From: Synechococcus lacustris
GTDB lineage: Bacteria; Cyanobacteriota; Cyanobacteriia; PCC-6307; Cyanobiaceae
NCBI GenBank assembly: GCA_903943975.1
Contig: CAJAQB010000012.1
Span: 1-64,000 of the forward strand
DNA length: 64,000 bases
Reading direction: 5' to 3'
The position numbers and the translations under genes were made by a program. How positions within the stretch are numbered: position 1 is the first letter of the stretch; each line of letters starts with the position of its first letter. Of this stretch, positions 10,481 through 18,931 are shown piece after piece. The notes beneath the pieces are model-generated. The model had not been told where the DNA came from. It ran no database searches and was given only the letters and a program-made list of their open reading frames with translations.

Positions 10481-10701
10481 GCCTCCAGTTGGTCGAGCCG
10501 CAGCCACACATCGGGCACCGGCTGGCGGAAGCGCAGTTGGGCGTAGTCCCCTTGGATCACCAGAATTTCGCCGGGGCCCTTCAGCAGATAGGCCGGTGGT
10601 TCTGGGGCGCTGGCCTTGGCTTCAAGGCTGTTTAGGTAGGCCTGGCGATTCACACGCACCAGGGCGCCTTTTTTGGGGATGTCGTTTTGGGTGTCGGCCA
10701 T
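10465..10701 (-). CDS. ndhS: NAD(P)H-quinone oxidoreductase subunit S
   Basis: Small SH3-like protein: KKGALVRVNRQAYLNSLEAKASAPEPPAYLLKGPGEILVIQGDYAQLRF...DVWLRLDQLE. Confidence 0.8.
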   Translation of the reverse strand: MADTQNDIPKKGALVRVNRQAYLNSLEAKASAPEPPAYLLKGPGEILVIQGDYAQLRFRQPVPDVWLRLDQLEAYVGN

Positions 10702-10754
10702 GGCGCTGGCGGTGGCTGCTGTCAGGCAGGCTAGGGGCAGCCTTGACCCTGTTT

Positions 10755-11990
10755 ATGTCTCCAGGACTGGCGATCTTTCTGGCGGTGTTTGGGGGTCTGT
10801 TGATCACCTCCGCCTATCTAGATCGCATGGCCGCCCGCACCCGGGTGCCCGGGGTGTTGCTGGTGTTGCTGCTCGGTTTGCTCACCGATAACAACCTCAG
10901 TGCCCTGCCGGGGGAGGCGCCACCGCTGCTTGACCTAGAGCGGGCCGATCAGTTGGCCCAGGTGGCGGTGGCCGTGGTGCTGTTCCACGGGGGGCTCACC
11001 ACCAATTGGCAGGCCATGCGTTCCGTGGTTCGCCCGGGTTTGCGGCTGGCCACCGTGGGTTCCTTGCTCACGGCTTTGATGTTGATGCTGACGATCCTGG
11101 TGCTGGAGCGGATTTTCCCCGCTTGGTCCATCCAGGGACTGCCAGTGGCCCTGTTTGTGGGCGCCATGGTGTGCAGCACCGATGCCTCCGCGGTGATGGC
11201 GGTGCTGCGGCCCCTCTCCGGTCATCTGCCCCAGCGCTTGCTGGATCTGATCGAATGTGAATCTGCCTTTAATGACCCGATGGCGGTGGTGCTGGCGGGG
11301 GTGGCCCTGGCCATGGTCACGGGCACCGATGCCGACGGTGTCACGGTGATGAGTGTGGTGGTGCGCCAGTTTCTGCTGGGCGCCTTGATGGGCTTCATGG
11401 GGGGCACCTTTGGGGCGCAACTGCTGGAGCGGCACTCGCTCAAGGAGTTGCAGTCAGGCCAGGCGGTGATCTGTTTGGCGGTGCTGCTGGTGTTACTGGG
11501 GGGCACCACCCTGCTGGGGGGCAGTGGCCTGCTGGCGGCCTACATCGGTGGCCTGGTGATTGGCAACCACGACCAGGTGGAGCGCCAGGAATTGGAGGAT
11601 GGCCATGAGGTGTTCATGAAGCTGGCGGAGCTGTTGCTCTTTCTCTGTATGGGTTTGGTGGTGGATCCGGAGGCGGTGCTGCGGATGCTGCCCTGGATCC
11701 TGCTGTTGTTTGTGGCCATGCAGATCGTCCGTTTGCTAACGGTGCCGCCGCTGCTGGCGGGTAGTTGCAGTCGGGCGGAGAAGTTCTTTGTCAGTTTCTG
11801 TGGCCTGCGGGGGGCTGTGCCGATTGCCCTGGCGATTCAGGCTGCTGCCCAGGTAAAGGTTGCCGGCAGCTGGGGTGAATACATGCCGCCCCTGGCCCTG
11901 GGGGTGGTACTTATGGGCTTACTTGTGCAGGGTTTTGGCCTGGTGTCGCTGGCCCAGCGGCTGGGTTTAGCGTCCGCGGATGCCGCCTGA
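10755..11990 (+). CDS. Sodium:proton antiporter (CPA1/NhaP family)
   Basis: Polytopic; VPGVLLVLLLGLL, GAMVCSTDASAVMAVL, ECESAFNDPMAVVL, CGLRGAVPIALAI. Start chosen at ATG 10755 (MSPGLAIFLAVFGG). Confidence 0.88.
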   Translation: MSPGLAIFLAVFGGLLITSAYLDRMAARTRVPGVLLVLLLGLLTDNNLSALPGEAPPLLDLERADQLAQVAVAVVLFHGGLTTNWQAMRSVVRPGLRLATVGSLLTALMLMLTILVLERIFPAWSIQGLPVALFVGAMVCSTDASAVMAVLRPLSGHLPQRLLDLIECESAFNDPMAVVLAGVALAMVTGTDADGVTVMSVVVRQFLLGALMGFMGGTFGAQLLERHSLKELQSGQAVICLAVLLVLLGGTTLLGGSGLLAAYIGGLVIGNHDQVERQELEDGHEVFMKLAELLLFLCMGLVVDPEAVLRMLPWILLLFVAMQIVRLLTVPPLLAGSCSRAEKFFVSFCGLRGAVPIALAIQAAAQVKVAGSWGEYMPPLALGVVLMGLLVQGFGLVSLAQRLGLASADAA

Positions 11991-12945
11991 GGAGCCCATG
12001 CGCCTGTTGCTGATCGGTTGCACTGGATTGGTGGGGCGGGAACTGGTGCCCAGCCTGCAGGCGGCGGGCCATCAGTTGACGCTCGTGAGTCGCGGTGCTG
12101 CCCCAGCGGCGGGATTTGCCGGGGTGGCGGCCTCAGCCTTGGGCTGGATCCGTTGCAATCCGGCGGCAGCCGAGAGCTGGCAGCCAGGTTCGCCCCTGGC
12201 TACGGCCCTGGCTGCCGCCACTGGCGTGGTCAACCTGGCCGGGGAGCCCATTGCAGAGCAGCGCTGGACGGCCGCCCACCGCCAGCTCCTGCGCACCAGC
12301 CGCATCGACACCACCCGCCATTTGGTGGCCGCAATCGGCGCCGCCGCTACCCCGCCCCAGGTGTTGGTGAATGGTTCAGCGGTGGGCTTTTACGGCAACT
12401 GCAGCGAGGCCCGCTTCACGGAGGCCAGCCCCGGGGCCAATGATTTTCTCGGCCAGCTCTGTCAAGACTGGGAAGCGGCGGCGGCGGCGCTGCCAGCCAG
12501 TTGTCGGTTGGTGCTGGTGCGCACCGGCATCGTGCTCGCCCCTGGGGGCGGGGCCCTCGGCAAGATGTTGCCGATTTTCCGGGCCGGCTTTGGTGGGCCG
12601 GTGGGTTCTGGCCGCCAGTGGATGAGCTGGATTCACCGCACGGACCTCTGTGCCCTGATTGCGGCGGCGCTTCAAGATCCGGCCTATGGCGGCATCTACA
12701 ACGCCACTGCCCCCCAGCCCGTAACGATGGCCGCCTTCAGCCAGGCCCTTGGCCGTGTGTTGGGGCGCCCCAGCCTGCTGCCGGTGCCGGGCCCGCTGCT
12801 GCAATTGCTGTTGGGGGATGGCGCCTCGGTGGTGCTCGAGGGCCAGCGGGTGCTGCCCGAGCACCTGCAGCAGCAGGGCTTCAGCTTTCGTTATCCCGAG
12901 CTGGCCGCGGCCCTCGCCGCTGCCACCAGCCGAGTAGCCCGCTAA
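11980..12945 (+). CDS. TIGR01777-family NAD-dependent epimerase/dehydratase (YfcH/SulA-like)
   Basis: MRLLLIGCTGLVGRELVPSL, NLAGEPIAEQRWTAAHRQ, VNGSAVGFYGN, SWIHRTDLCALI. Start could be the ATG at 11998. Confidence 0.88.
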   Translation: MPPEEPMRLLLIGCTGLVGRELVPSLQAAGHQLTLVSRGAAPAAGFAGVAASALGWIRCNPAAAESWQPGSPLATALAAATGVVNLAGEPIAEQRWTAAHRQLLRTSRIDTTRHLVAAIGAAATPPQVLVNGSAVGFYGNCSEARFTEASPGANDFLGQLCQDWEAAAAALPASCRLVLVRTGIVLAPGGGALGKMLPIFRAGFGGPVGSGRQWMSWIHRTDLCALIAAALQDPAYGGIYNATAPQPVTMAAFSQALGRVLGRPSLLPVPGPLLQLLLGDGASVVLEGQRVLPEHLQQQGFSFRYPELAAALAAATSRVAR

Positions 12946-13171
12946 CCAGGGCGGCGGCCATCAGCAGGCCGATCGCCGGGGTGAACAGCGGTTCCCAGAG
13001 CCGTTGGAACAGGGCTAAGGGGGCATGCAGCTGGCGGGCCTCCAGCCCAACCGCCGCCACAAACCAGAGGGCCCCCAGGATCACCAGAAACACATTGGCC
13101 ACCAGCAAGCGGTCTAGCCAGGTTTTGATTTGGCTGCTGAGGCTGGGGGGAGAGGCTGCGTTCATGGCCAC
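12881..13171 (-). CDS. Small conserved membrane protein
   Basis: Two predicted transmembrane segments; MAMNAASPPSLSSQIKTWLDRLLVANVFLVILGALWFVAAVGLE. Confidence 0.65.
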   Translation of the reverse strand: MAMNAASPPSLSSQIKTWLDRLLVANVFLVILGALWFVAAVGLEARQLHAPLALFQRLWEPLFTPAIGLLMAAALVSGLLGWWQRRGPRPARDNES

Positions 13172-14676
13172 TGCTTTTTAGAGGGCTGCTTGCTAGGGGT
13201 CTGCTTGCCAGGGTGCTGCTTACTAGGGGTCTGCTTGCCAGGGTTCTGCTGGTTTGGGCCCAGTGCCCCCATGATCGCCTCAGCCAGGCGGGCGGTGCCC
13301 CCGGCGGTGCCCAGGCGCCGTTCGCCCTCCTGACGCCAGAGCTGCCGTTGCCGCTGCCACTGCTGGGGCTCGCTGGGCGCCATTAACGACAGCAATAGGT
13401 CGGCGGAGGCCCGCAGGGTTTCTGGGGCGCCGGCGGGCCCCGGGGCGCAAAACAGCGCAGGCCCTAACAGCCGCCGTTGGGCTTCGGCAAACCCTTCGGT
13501 GAATTGGGGGCCATGGCCCGCCAGCTGCAGCACCGGTTTGCCCAGCCCCACCGCCTGTTCCGTGGCGGTGCCCGCCATCGAAACCAGCACCTGGCTGCTG
13601 GCCAAGAGTTGGCTGAATTGGCCCCAGCAGAGTTCTAGTTGCAGGCCAGCTTTTTCAATCCGTACGCTCCGTACGGTTTTGAAAAAGGCCGGGCGCGAAT
13701 ACTTTTGTTCGCCATCTCCATCTCTATCTCCATCGCCATCTTCACCTTCATCTCCATCGCCATCTCCATTTCGATTTCGATCTCCACCTCCACCTCCCCC
13801 ATCCGCAGATCCAGAACCTGACCCCGACCCGGATCCAGATCCACCATTCGTATTCGCATCCGCAGATCCATCACCAACCGCCTGCCAGCCCTGTTCTTGA
13901 GCCAGTGCCCACAGGGCTTCGGCGCTGAGATCCCGCACCAGGGCTGCCCGCATTTGCCATTGGTTCGCCTGGGGCGGCAACTGTTCGAGCAGCTGCAGCA
14001 TCAGTTTGAGATTTTCCAGGGCTTCCGGCAGGCGACTGCCCGGCAGCAGGGCGAGGCTGGCGCACCCCATCGCTGGCTCGGCGACTGACTCCGCTGCTAA
14101 TTCCACGGCTGTTTGCTCAGCTGGGCCGCCCCTGAGCAGCTGTTCCATGAAGGGGTTGCCGAGAAACTGCACCGGTCGCCCCAGCTGTTCAGTGAGGTCG
14201 CTGGCGCTGAGGGCATCGCGGCTGAACACCGCCCGAAAGCGGTGGCTGGCCAGGCAGGCCCCACAGGGCCAGGGCAGCCGCAGTCGACCTTCGTAATGGC
14301 TGGAGTAGGCCACCAGGTAGGTGACCACCGGTTTGCCACTGAGCCAGGCCAGCAGCACCGGGATCACGTCGCCCACCACCACCAGGCCATCGGCCCGTCG
14401 GGCCTCCCGCCAGAAGCGCAGGCTGCGGCGCAGCAGATAGAGCACCTGGCCCTGCAGCAGTTCGGCCATGCGACCGGCAAAGCTCGTGTAGCCAAGGCCG
14501 CCGGTGCTGTAGTTGCGGGTGCGACCGAGCACGGGGATCGCCGCCCCCCGATAGGCCTCGCCTTCCCCCACCAGCGGTACGGCGGCCACTGCGACCCCGC
14601 GCTTTTGCAATTCCTGGGCCAACAGTGCCCCGCTGAGGTCTTCCCCGTGGCCGTTGCTCACCAGCAGCAGCCGCAT
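13162..14676 (-). CDS. Lipid-A-disaccharide synthase-related protein (LpxB-like) with low-complexity insertion
   Basis: MRLLLVSNGHGEDLSGALLAQELQKRGVAVAAVPLVGEGEAY; VSMAGTATEQAVGLGKPVLQLAGHGPQFTEGFAEAQRRLLG. Confidence 0.82.
   Translation of the reverse strand: MRLLLVSNGHGEDLSGALLAQELQKRGVAVAAVPLVGEGEAYRGAAIPVLGRTRNYSTGGLGYTSFAGRMAELLQGQVLYLLRRSLRFWREARRADGLVVVGDVIPVLLAWLSGKPVVTYLVAYSSHYEGRLRLPWPCGACLASHRFRAVFSRDALSASDLTEQLGRPVQFLGNPFMEQLLRGGPAEQTAVELAAESVAEPAMGCASLALLPGSRLPEALENLKLMLQLLEQLPPQANQWQMRAALVRDLSAEALWALAQEQGWQAVGDGSADANTNGGSGSGSGSGSGSADGGGGGGDRNRNGDGDGDEGEDGDGDRDGDGEQKYSRPAFFKTVRSVRIEKAGLQLELCWGQFSQLLASSQVLVSMAGTATEQAVGLGKPVLQLAGHGPQFTEGFAEAQRRLLGPALFCAPGPAGAPETLRASADLLLSLMAPSEPQQWQRQRQLWRQEGERRLGTAGGTARLAEAIMGALGPNQQNPGKQTPSKQHPGKQTPSKQPSKKQWP
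13185..13244. repeat. Two tandem 30-bp repeats in the 3' end of the LpxB-like gene
   Basis: gctgcttgctaggggtctgcttgccagggt (13185-13214) and gctgcttactaggggtctgcttgccagggt (13215-13244), one mismatch. Confidence 0.9.
13651..13686. repeat. Near-perfect palindrome with 3-nt loop inside coding sequence
   Basis: TTTTTCAATCCGTACG-CTC-CGTACGGTTTTGAAAAA; 15 pairs with one small internal bulge. Confidence 0.9.
13700..13870. repeat. Low-complexity tract (imperfect hexanucleotide repeats) plus 14-bp direct repeat
   Basis: Iterated CATCTC/CATCGC/CACCTC units; catccgcagatcca at 13800-13813 and again at 13857-13870. Encodes Gly/Asp/Ser-rich residues on the minus strand. Confidence 0.85.
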
Positions 14677-14677
14677 C

Positions 14678-15112
14678 TCAATCGGCCAGCCAGGCTTTTA
14701 CTTTTTCAAGGGCGGGCCAGCCGGGACGCCGTTGCAGGCCATCGGCGATTGAAGTGTTCAGCTCCTTGGCCATTTCAGGCGAGAGGGCCATCACCCGCCG
14801 CACCAGGTCGATGTGTTCCCGCACCCCCTTGGCGCCGGTTTCCAGCAGGGCCAGCGACAGGTTGATTCGTGCTTGGGGGTCCTGGGGGTTGAGTTTCACG
14901 GCATAACGGGCGGAGCGCAGCGCCTCCTCCGGTTTGTCGCAGAGCAACTGCAGCCAGGAGAGGCAGGTCCAGCCCGCCGACTGTTTAGGGGCCTGCTGGG
15001 TGAAGGCCTCAAAATCGGCCAGCAGCTCCTGGGGGGCTTCACCGGCCTGGTAACGCTGGAGGGCCTGGCTGAATAGGCCTTCGGCGCTGCTGGGATCCTG
15101 CTGGGTGGTCAT
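14678..15112 (-). CDS. TPR-like protein
   Basis: MTTQQDPSSAEGLFSQALQRYQAGEAPQELLADFEAFTQQAPKQSAGWTCLSWLQLL. Start chosen at 15112 rather than the track start at 15262, which overlaps the HesB-like gene. Confidence 0.75.
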   Translation of the reverse strand: MTTQQDPSSAEGLFSQALQRYQAGEAPQELLADFEAFTQQAPKQSAGWTCLSWLQLLCDKPEEALRSARYAVKLNPQDPQARINLSLALLETGAKGVREHIDLVRRVMALSPEMAKELNTSIADGLQRRPGWPALEKVKAWLAD

Positions 15113-15191
15113 TGCTGAAGATTTCAGACCTTCAGGTTCCCATGCAGGCGGTGGTCCCGGTGCTCCAGGGGCGCGGCCCAGTTGCCCAGGC

Positions 15192-15584
15192 TCAAACCGA
15201 AAAGGAGCTGCCGCAACCACAGGTCTGGGTGGCGTTGGGGTTGCTGAAATTGAAACCACCACCGATCAGGGCACTGCTGAAGTCCAGCTGCATGCCATAG
15301 ATGTAGAGCAGGCTTTTCGGATCGCTCACCACCTGGAAGCTGGAGCCATCGGCCAGTTGATAGGTGTAGGTCTCGTCATCGGCGGCGATCTCGGCCCGAT
15401 CGATGAAGTCCATCGTGTAACTCATGCCGCTGCAGCCGCCGGAACGCACCCCCACCCGCAGCAGAAAGTTTTCGCCCTGTTGCTGCCGCAGCTTTGCCAG
15501 CTGGGCCATGGCCGGTTCGGTGATCTGGATGCCCTTGCCATCCACGGCCACGGTTGGTGCTGCGACTGGGGTGCTACTGGTCAT
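15192..15584 (-). CDS. Iron-sulfur cluster assembly accessory protein (HesB/IscA/SufA family)
   Basis: LRVGVRSGGCSGMSYTMDFID...NPNATQTCGCGSSFSV gives the three conserved cysteines. Start at ATG 15584. Confidence 0.93.
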   Translation of the reverse strand: MTSSTPVAAPTVAVDGKGIQITEPAMAQLAKLRQQQGENFLLRVGVRSGGCSGMSYTMDFIDRAEIAADDETYTYQLADGSSFQVVSDPKSLLYIYGMQLDFSSALIGGGFNFSNPNATQTCGCGSSFSV

Positions 15585-15615
15585 GGTTAAGGGTGGTAGG
15601 AGCTTTGCTGCATTC

Positions 15616-15666
15616 ACTCTATGGAGACTGCCAATCCCGCCGCTGTAGCAGCAGCATCCATAGAGT
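15616..15666. promoter_or_regulatory. 10-bp perfect dyad between the divergent HesB-like gene and zeta-carotene desaturase
   Basis: ACTCTATGGA (15616-15625) and TCCATAGAGT (15657-15666), 31-nt spacer. Regulatory role is inferred. Confidence 0.4.
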
Positions 15667-15681
15667 CTGGGCTGCTGCTGG

Positions 15682-17142
15682 GTGCCGGTGCGGGTTGCGA
15701 TCGTGGGGGCAGGATTGGCGGGGCTTTCCGCCGCGGTGGATCTCTGCGACGCCGGCCACCAGGTGGACATCTACGACGGCCGTCCCTTTGTGGGCGGCAA
15801 GGTGGGCAGCTGGGAAGACGCTGACGGCAACCACATCGAGATGGGCCTGCACGTTTTTTTCTTCAATTACACCAACCTGTTTGCGCTGATGCGCAAGGTG
15901 GGGGCCTTTGAGAACCTGCTGCCCAAAGACCACACCCATCTGTTTGTGAATAAGGGGGGCGACCTGCGGGCCCTCGATTTCCGCTTTGGCCTCGGCGCCC
16001 CCTTCAATGGCCTCAAGGCCTTTTTCACCACCCCCCAGCTCGACTGGATCGACAAGCTGCGCAACGCCCTGGCCCTGGGCACCAGCCCGATCGTGCGGGG
16101 CCTGGTGGACTACGAGGGGGCGATGGCGGTGATCCGGGCGCTGGATCGGATCAGCTTCCAGCAGTGGTTCCTGGGCCATGGCGGCAGCGCTAAGAGCATT
16201 GAACGGCTCTGGAATCCGATTGCCTATGCCCTCGGTTTCATCGATTGCGAGGCGATGTCTGCCCGCTGCATGCTCACGATCTTTTTGATGTTTGCCACCC
16301 GCACGGAGGCCTCAAAGCTCAACCTGCTCAAGGGTTCCCCCCAGCGCTGGTTACATCAGCCGATTCTCGATTACATCGAAAGCCGCGGCGCCCGACTACA
16401 CCTGCGCCAGCGGGTCACTGAAGTGCACTACGAAAACCAGCCCGGCGGCGAGGGCCGCGTAACCGGGCTGAGCCTGGCCACCCCGGAGGGGGAGCAGCGG
16501 CTTGAGGCTGATGTTTACCTGGCCGCTTGCGATGTGCCGGGCATCCAGCGGCTGTTGCCCCCGGCCTGGCGCCAGCACCGTCAGTTTGACGACATCTACA
16601 AACTTGAGGCGGTGCCCGTGGCCACGGTGCAGCTGCGCTACGACGGCTGGGTGACCGAACTGGGCGACAGCTCTGCAGCTGCTGCGGCCCGCGCTGATCT
16701 GGCCCGACCCGCCGGTCTCAACAATTTGCTCTACACCGCCGACGCAGATTTCAGCTGCTTTGCTGATCTGGCCCTGGCCAGCCCCGCCGACTACCGCCGC
16801 GAGGGCCTCGGTTCCCTGCTCCAGTGCGTGCTCACCCCCGGCGACCCCTGGATTCCCCGCAAGCTGGAGGAGATCGTTGCCCACACCGATGCCCAGGTGC
16901 GCCAGTTGTTCCCTTCGGCGGCTGGACTCCAGTTGGTTTGGAGCAATGTGGTGAAGCTGGCCCAATCGCTTTACCGCGAGGCGCCGGGGATGGAGCCCTT
17001 CCGGCCGGAGCAGCGCACACCGATCACCAACTTCTTCCTGGCCGGCAGCTACACCCGCCAGGACTACATCGATTCGATGGAGGGGGCCACCATGAGCGGA
17101 AGGCTGGCGGCCAGTGCGATCCTGGAAGCAGTAGGGGGCTGA
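15682..17142 (+). CDS. crtQ: 9,9'-di-cis-zeta-carotene desaturase
   Basis: FAD motif [85 protein letters not shown]. Confidence 0.93.
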   Translation: MPVRVAIVGAGLAGLSAAVDLCDAGHQVDIYDGRPFVGGKVGSWEDADGNHIEMGLHVFFFNYTNLFALMRKVGAFENLLPKDHTHLFVNKGGDLRALDFRFGLGAPFNGLKAFFTTPQLDWIDKLRNALALGTSPIVRGLVDYEGAMAVIRALDRISFQQWFLGHGGSAKSIERLWNPIAYALGFIDCEAMSARCMLTIFLMFATRTEASKLNLLKGSPQRWLHQPILDYIESRGARLHLRQRVTEVHYENQPGGEGRVTGLSLATPEGEQRLEADVYLAACDVPGIQRLLPPAWRQHRQFDDIYKLEAVPVATVQLRYDGWVTELGDSSAAAAARADLARPAGLNNLLYTADADFSCFADLALASPADYRREGLGSLLQCVLTPGDPWIPRKLEEIVAHTDAQVRQLFPSAAGLQLVWSNVVKLAQSLYREAPGMEPFRPEQRTPITNFFLAGSYTRQDYIDSMEGATMSGRLAASAILEAVGG

Positions 17143-17143
17143 G

Positions 17144-17590
17144 ATGGGGCGGTGGTTAGAACACAGCGTGGTCGCCGAGATCGCTGCCCCCCTGGAGCTG
17201 GTGTGGGCGGTGTGGATAGATCTGGAGGCAATGCCCCTCTGGATGCGTTGGATTGAATCGGTGGTGACCCTTGATGATCCCGACCTCACCGAATGGACCC
17301 TGGCGGCCCAGGGCTTCCGCTTCCAGTGGAAGGCCCGCATCAGCCAGAGAGTGGAAGGCCAGCAATTGCATTGGGAGTCGGTGGGGGGCTTGCCCACCAA
17401 GGGGGCGGTGCGTTTTTACCCCGAAGGCCCCAACCGCACGGCGGTGAAATTGACCGTGAGCTATGAGCTGCCCGGGATATTGGCGCCGTTGATGGATTCG
17501 GCAATGCTCGGCGGCTTGGTGAGCAAAGAACTGCAGGCCAATCTCGATCGCTTTAAAGACCTGGTGGAAGAGCGGGCTGCGGCTCGATAG
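17144..17590 (+). CDS. SRPBCC (polyketide cyclase/dehydrase-like) family protein
   Basis: VVAEIAAPLELVWAVWIDLEAMPLWMRWIESV...WKARISQRVEGQQLHWESVGG; follows crtQ directly. Confidence 0.85.
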   Translation: MGRWLEHSVVAEIAAPLELVWAVWIDLEAMPLWMRWIESVVTLDDPDLTEWTLAAQGFRFQWKARISQRVEGQQLHWESVGGLPTKGAVRFYPEGPNRTAVKLTVSYELPGILAPLMDSAMLGGLVSKELQANLDRFKDLVEERAAAR

Positions 17591-17619
17591 GGTGCGGCCA
17601 GAGCTGGTCTGCCCCGTTC

Positions 17620-18147
17620 GTGAATCTGGTGTGTGGCCCTGGGGTCCGTGGCTCAGTTTTCTGCCTGAGCTTGGCCCTGCCGCTGGCGGGCCTGCTAACG
17701 GCCTGCGGCTCTAACACTTCCCAACTGCCCCCGCCCTTGCCCCGCCCGCGCCTGGTAAAGCCAGCGCCGCTGGCCCCAGCCCCCCTGGTGGCCGGTTTCA
17801 CGCCCCTGCCAAGCCCTGAGGCGGTGTTGGCGGCCCTGCCCAAGGGCCGAGTGGATCCCTTCGCCGCCCCCCCGGCGCCGGCCACCGCCACCGCCACCGC
17901 TGCGGCTGCGGCTGCTAAGCCCAGTGCTCCGCCGGCCCTGCGGCTCACCGGTGTGGTGCTCAGCAATGGCATGGCCCAGGCTTTTGTGGACTACGGCAAC
18001 CAGTCGGGGCCGGTGGTGGTGGGGGAAAAGGGGGGAGGGTCGATTGCCTGGTTACCGGAGGGTTGGCGGGTGGCCGCCATTGATGTGCAGCAGGGGCAGT
18101 TGCTCTTGCAGGCTGACGACGGTCGGCGGGTGCCCTATCAGCTCTGA
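17620..18147 (+). CDS. Putative lipoprotein, possibly PilP-like
   Basis: GTG start; lipobox-like LLTAC after a hydrophobic N-terminus, Pro/Ala-rich linker, DPFAAP then LTGVVLSNGMAQAFVDYGNQSGPVVVGE. Confidence 0.55.
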   Translation: MNLVCGPGVRGSVFCLSLALPLAGLLTACGSNTSQLPPPLPRPRLVKPAPLAPAPLVAGFTPLPSPEAVLAALPKGRVDPFAAPPAPATATATAAAAAAKPSAPPALRLTGVVLSNGMAQAFVDYGNQSGPVVVGEKGGGSIAWLPEGWRVAAIDVQQGQLLLQADDGRRVPYQL

Positions 18148-18929
18148 ACCTGGCTTTGGCTCTGGAGCCAGGCGGCCACCAGGCCCCCCAGGTCGTGCGG
18201 TTGGGCCTCCGCCTGCACCCGCCCCAGCAGCTCCTGGCAAACCGCACTGGTTTGGGGGCCGATCGAAATCACCGCCACCGGCGCCAGCAGCTGCCGCCAG
18301 CGGGCGCCGAAATGGGCCTGCAGCAGTTGAACGCTGTGGCGCACGGTTTTGCCGCTGCTGAAACAGATCGCCCCCACCTCGCCGGCGGCTAGGGCCGCGG
18401 CGGTGGCCGCCGGCAAGGCCTCCGGACAACGGGATTCATAGGCGGCCACCTCCACCACCCGGGCGCCGGCTTCGCCGAAGGCCTCCGCCAGCAGCGTGCG
18501 GCCGCCGCTTTGCACCCGGGGCAAGAGGATCCGCTGGCCCCAAACCCCCACCGGAAAGTGTTCCAGCAGGCTGTCGGCCACAAAATCTGGTGGCACGAAA
18601 TCGGCCGGGGCCCCCAGCCCCTCCAGGCAGCGGGCGGTTTTACGGCCCACGGCGGCGATGCGCAGGCCCCTGGGCCGGGCGGCCAGGCTGCTGCCCCGCC
18701 GCTGCAGCCGTTGCTCTAAGGCCTGGGCGCCGTTGGCGCTGGAGATCACCAGCCAGTGGAAGCTGTCCAGTTCGGCCAGGGCATCGTCGAGGGGGCCCCA
18801 TTCGTCTGGGGGGCCGATCACCAGGGCGGGCAGGTCGAGCACGGTGGCGCCTGCCGCCTCAAATAAGCGGCGTGCCTCCCCTAGCTGGGTTTCAGCCCGG
18901 GTGAGCACCAGTGTTTGCCCAGGGGCCAT
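18138..18929 (-). CDS. hemD: Uroporphyrinogen-III synthase
   Basis: LVLTRAETQLGEARRLFEAAGATVLDLPALVIGPP...AVGRKTARCLEGLG...FSSGKTVRH...VAVISIGPQTSAVCQEL. Confidence 0.9.
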   Translation of the reverse strand: MAPGQTLVLTRAETQLGEARRLFEAAGATVLDLPALVIGPPDEWGPLDDALAELDSFHWLVISSANGAQALEQRLQRRGSSLAARPRGLRIAAVGRKTARCLEGLGAPADFVPPDFVADSLLEHFPVGVWGQRILLPRVQSGGRTLLAEAFGEAGARVVEVAAYESRCPEALPAATAAALAAGEVGAICFSSGKTVRHSVQLLQAHFGARWRQLLAPVAVISIGPQTSAVCQELLGRVQAEAQPHDLGGLVAAWLQSQSQVQS

Positions 18930-18931
18930 GG

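Noticed and set aside
13700-13870. Possible CRISPR array
   Set aside because: The repeats are 6-bp imperfect units without spacers, inside a coding region. No CRISPR-like repeat-spacer pattern was seen anywhere in the window.
13635-13877. Alternative-frame ORFs (80 aa minus, 60 aa plus) rich in E/M or I/S across the repeat tract
   Set aside because: Simple hexanucleotide repeats produce open frames by chance. The main LpxB-like frame has conserved flanks on both sides.
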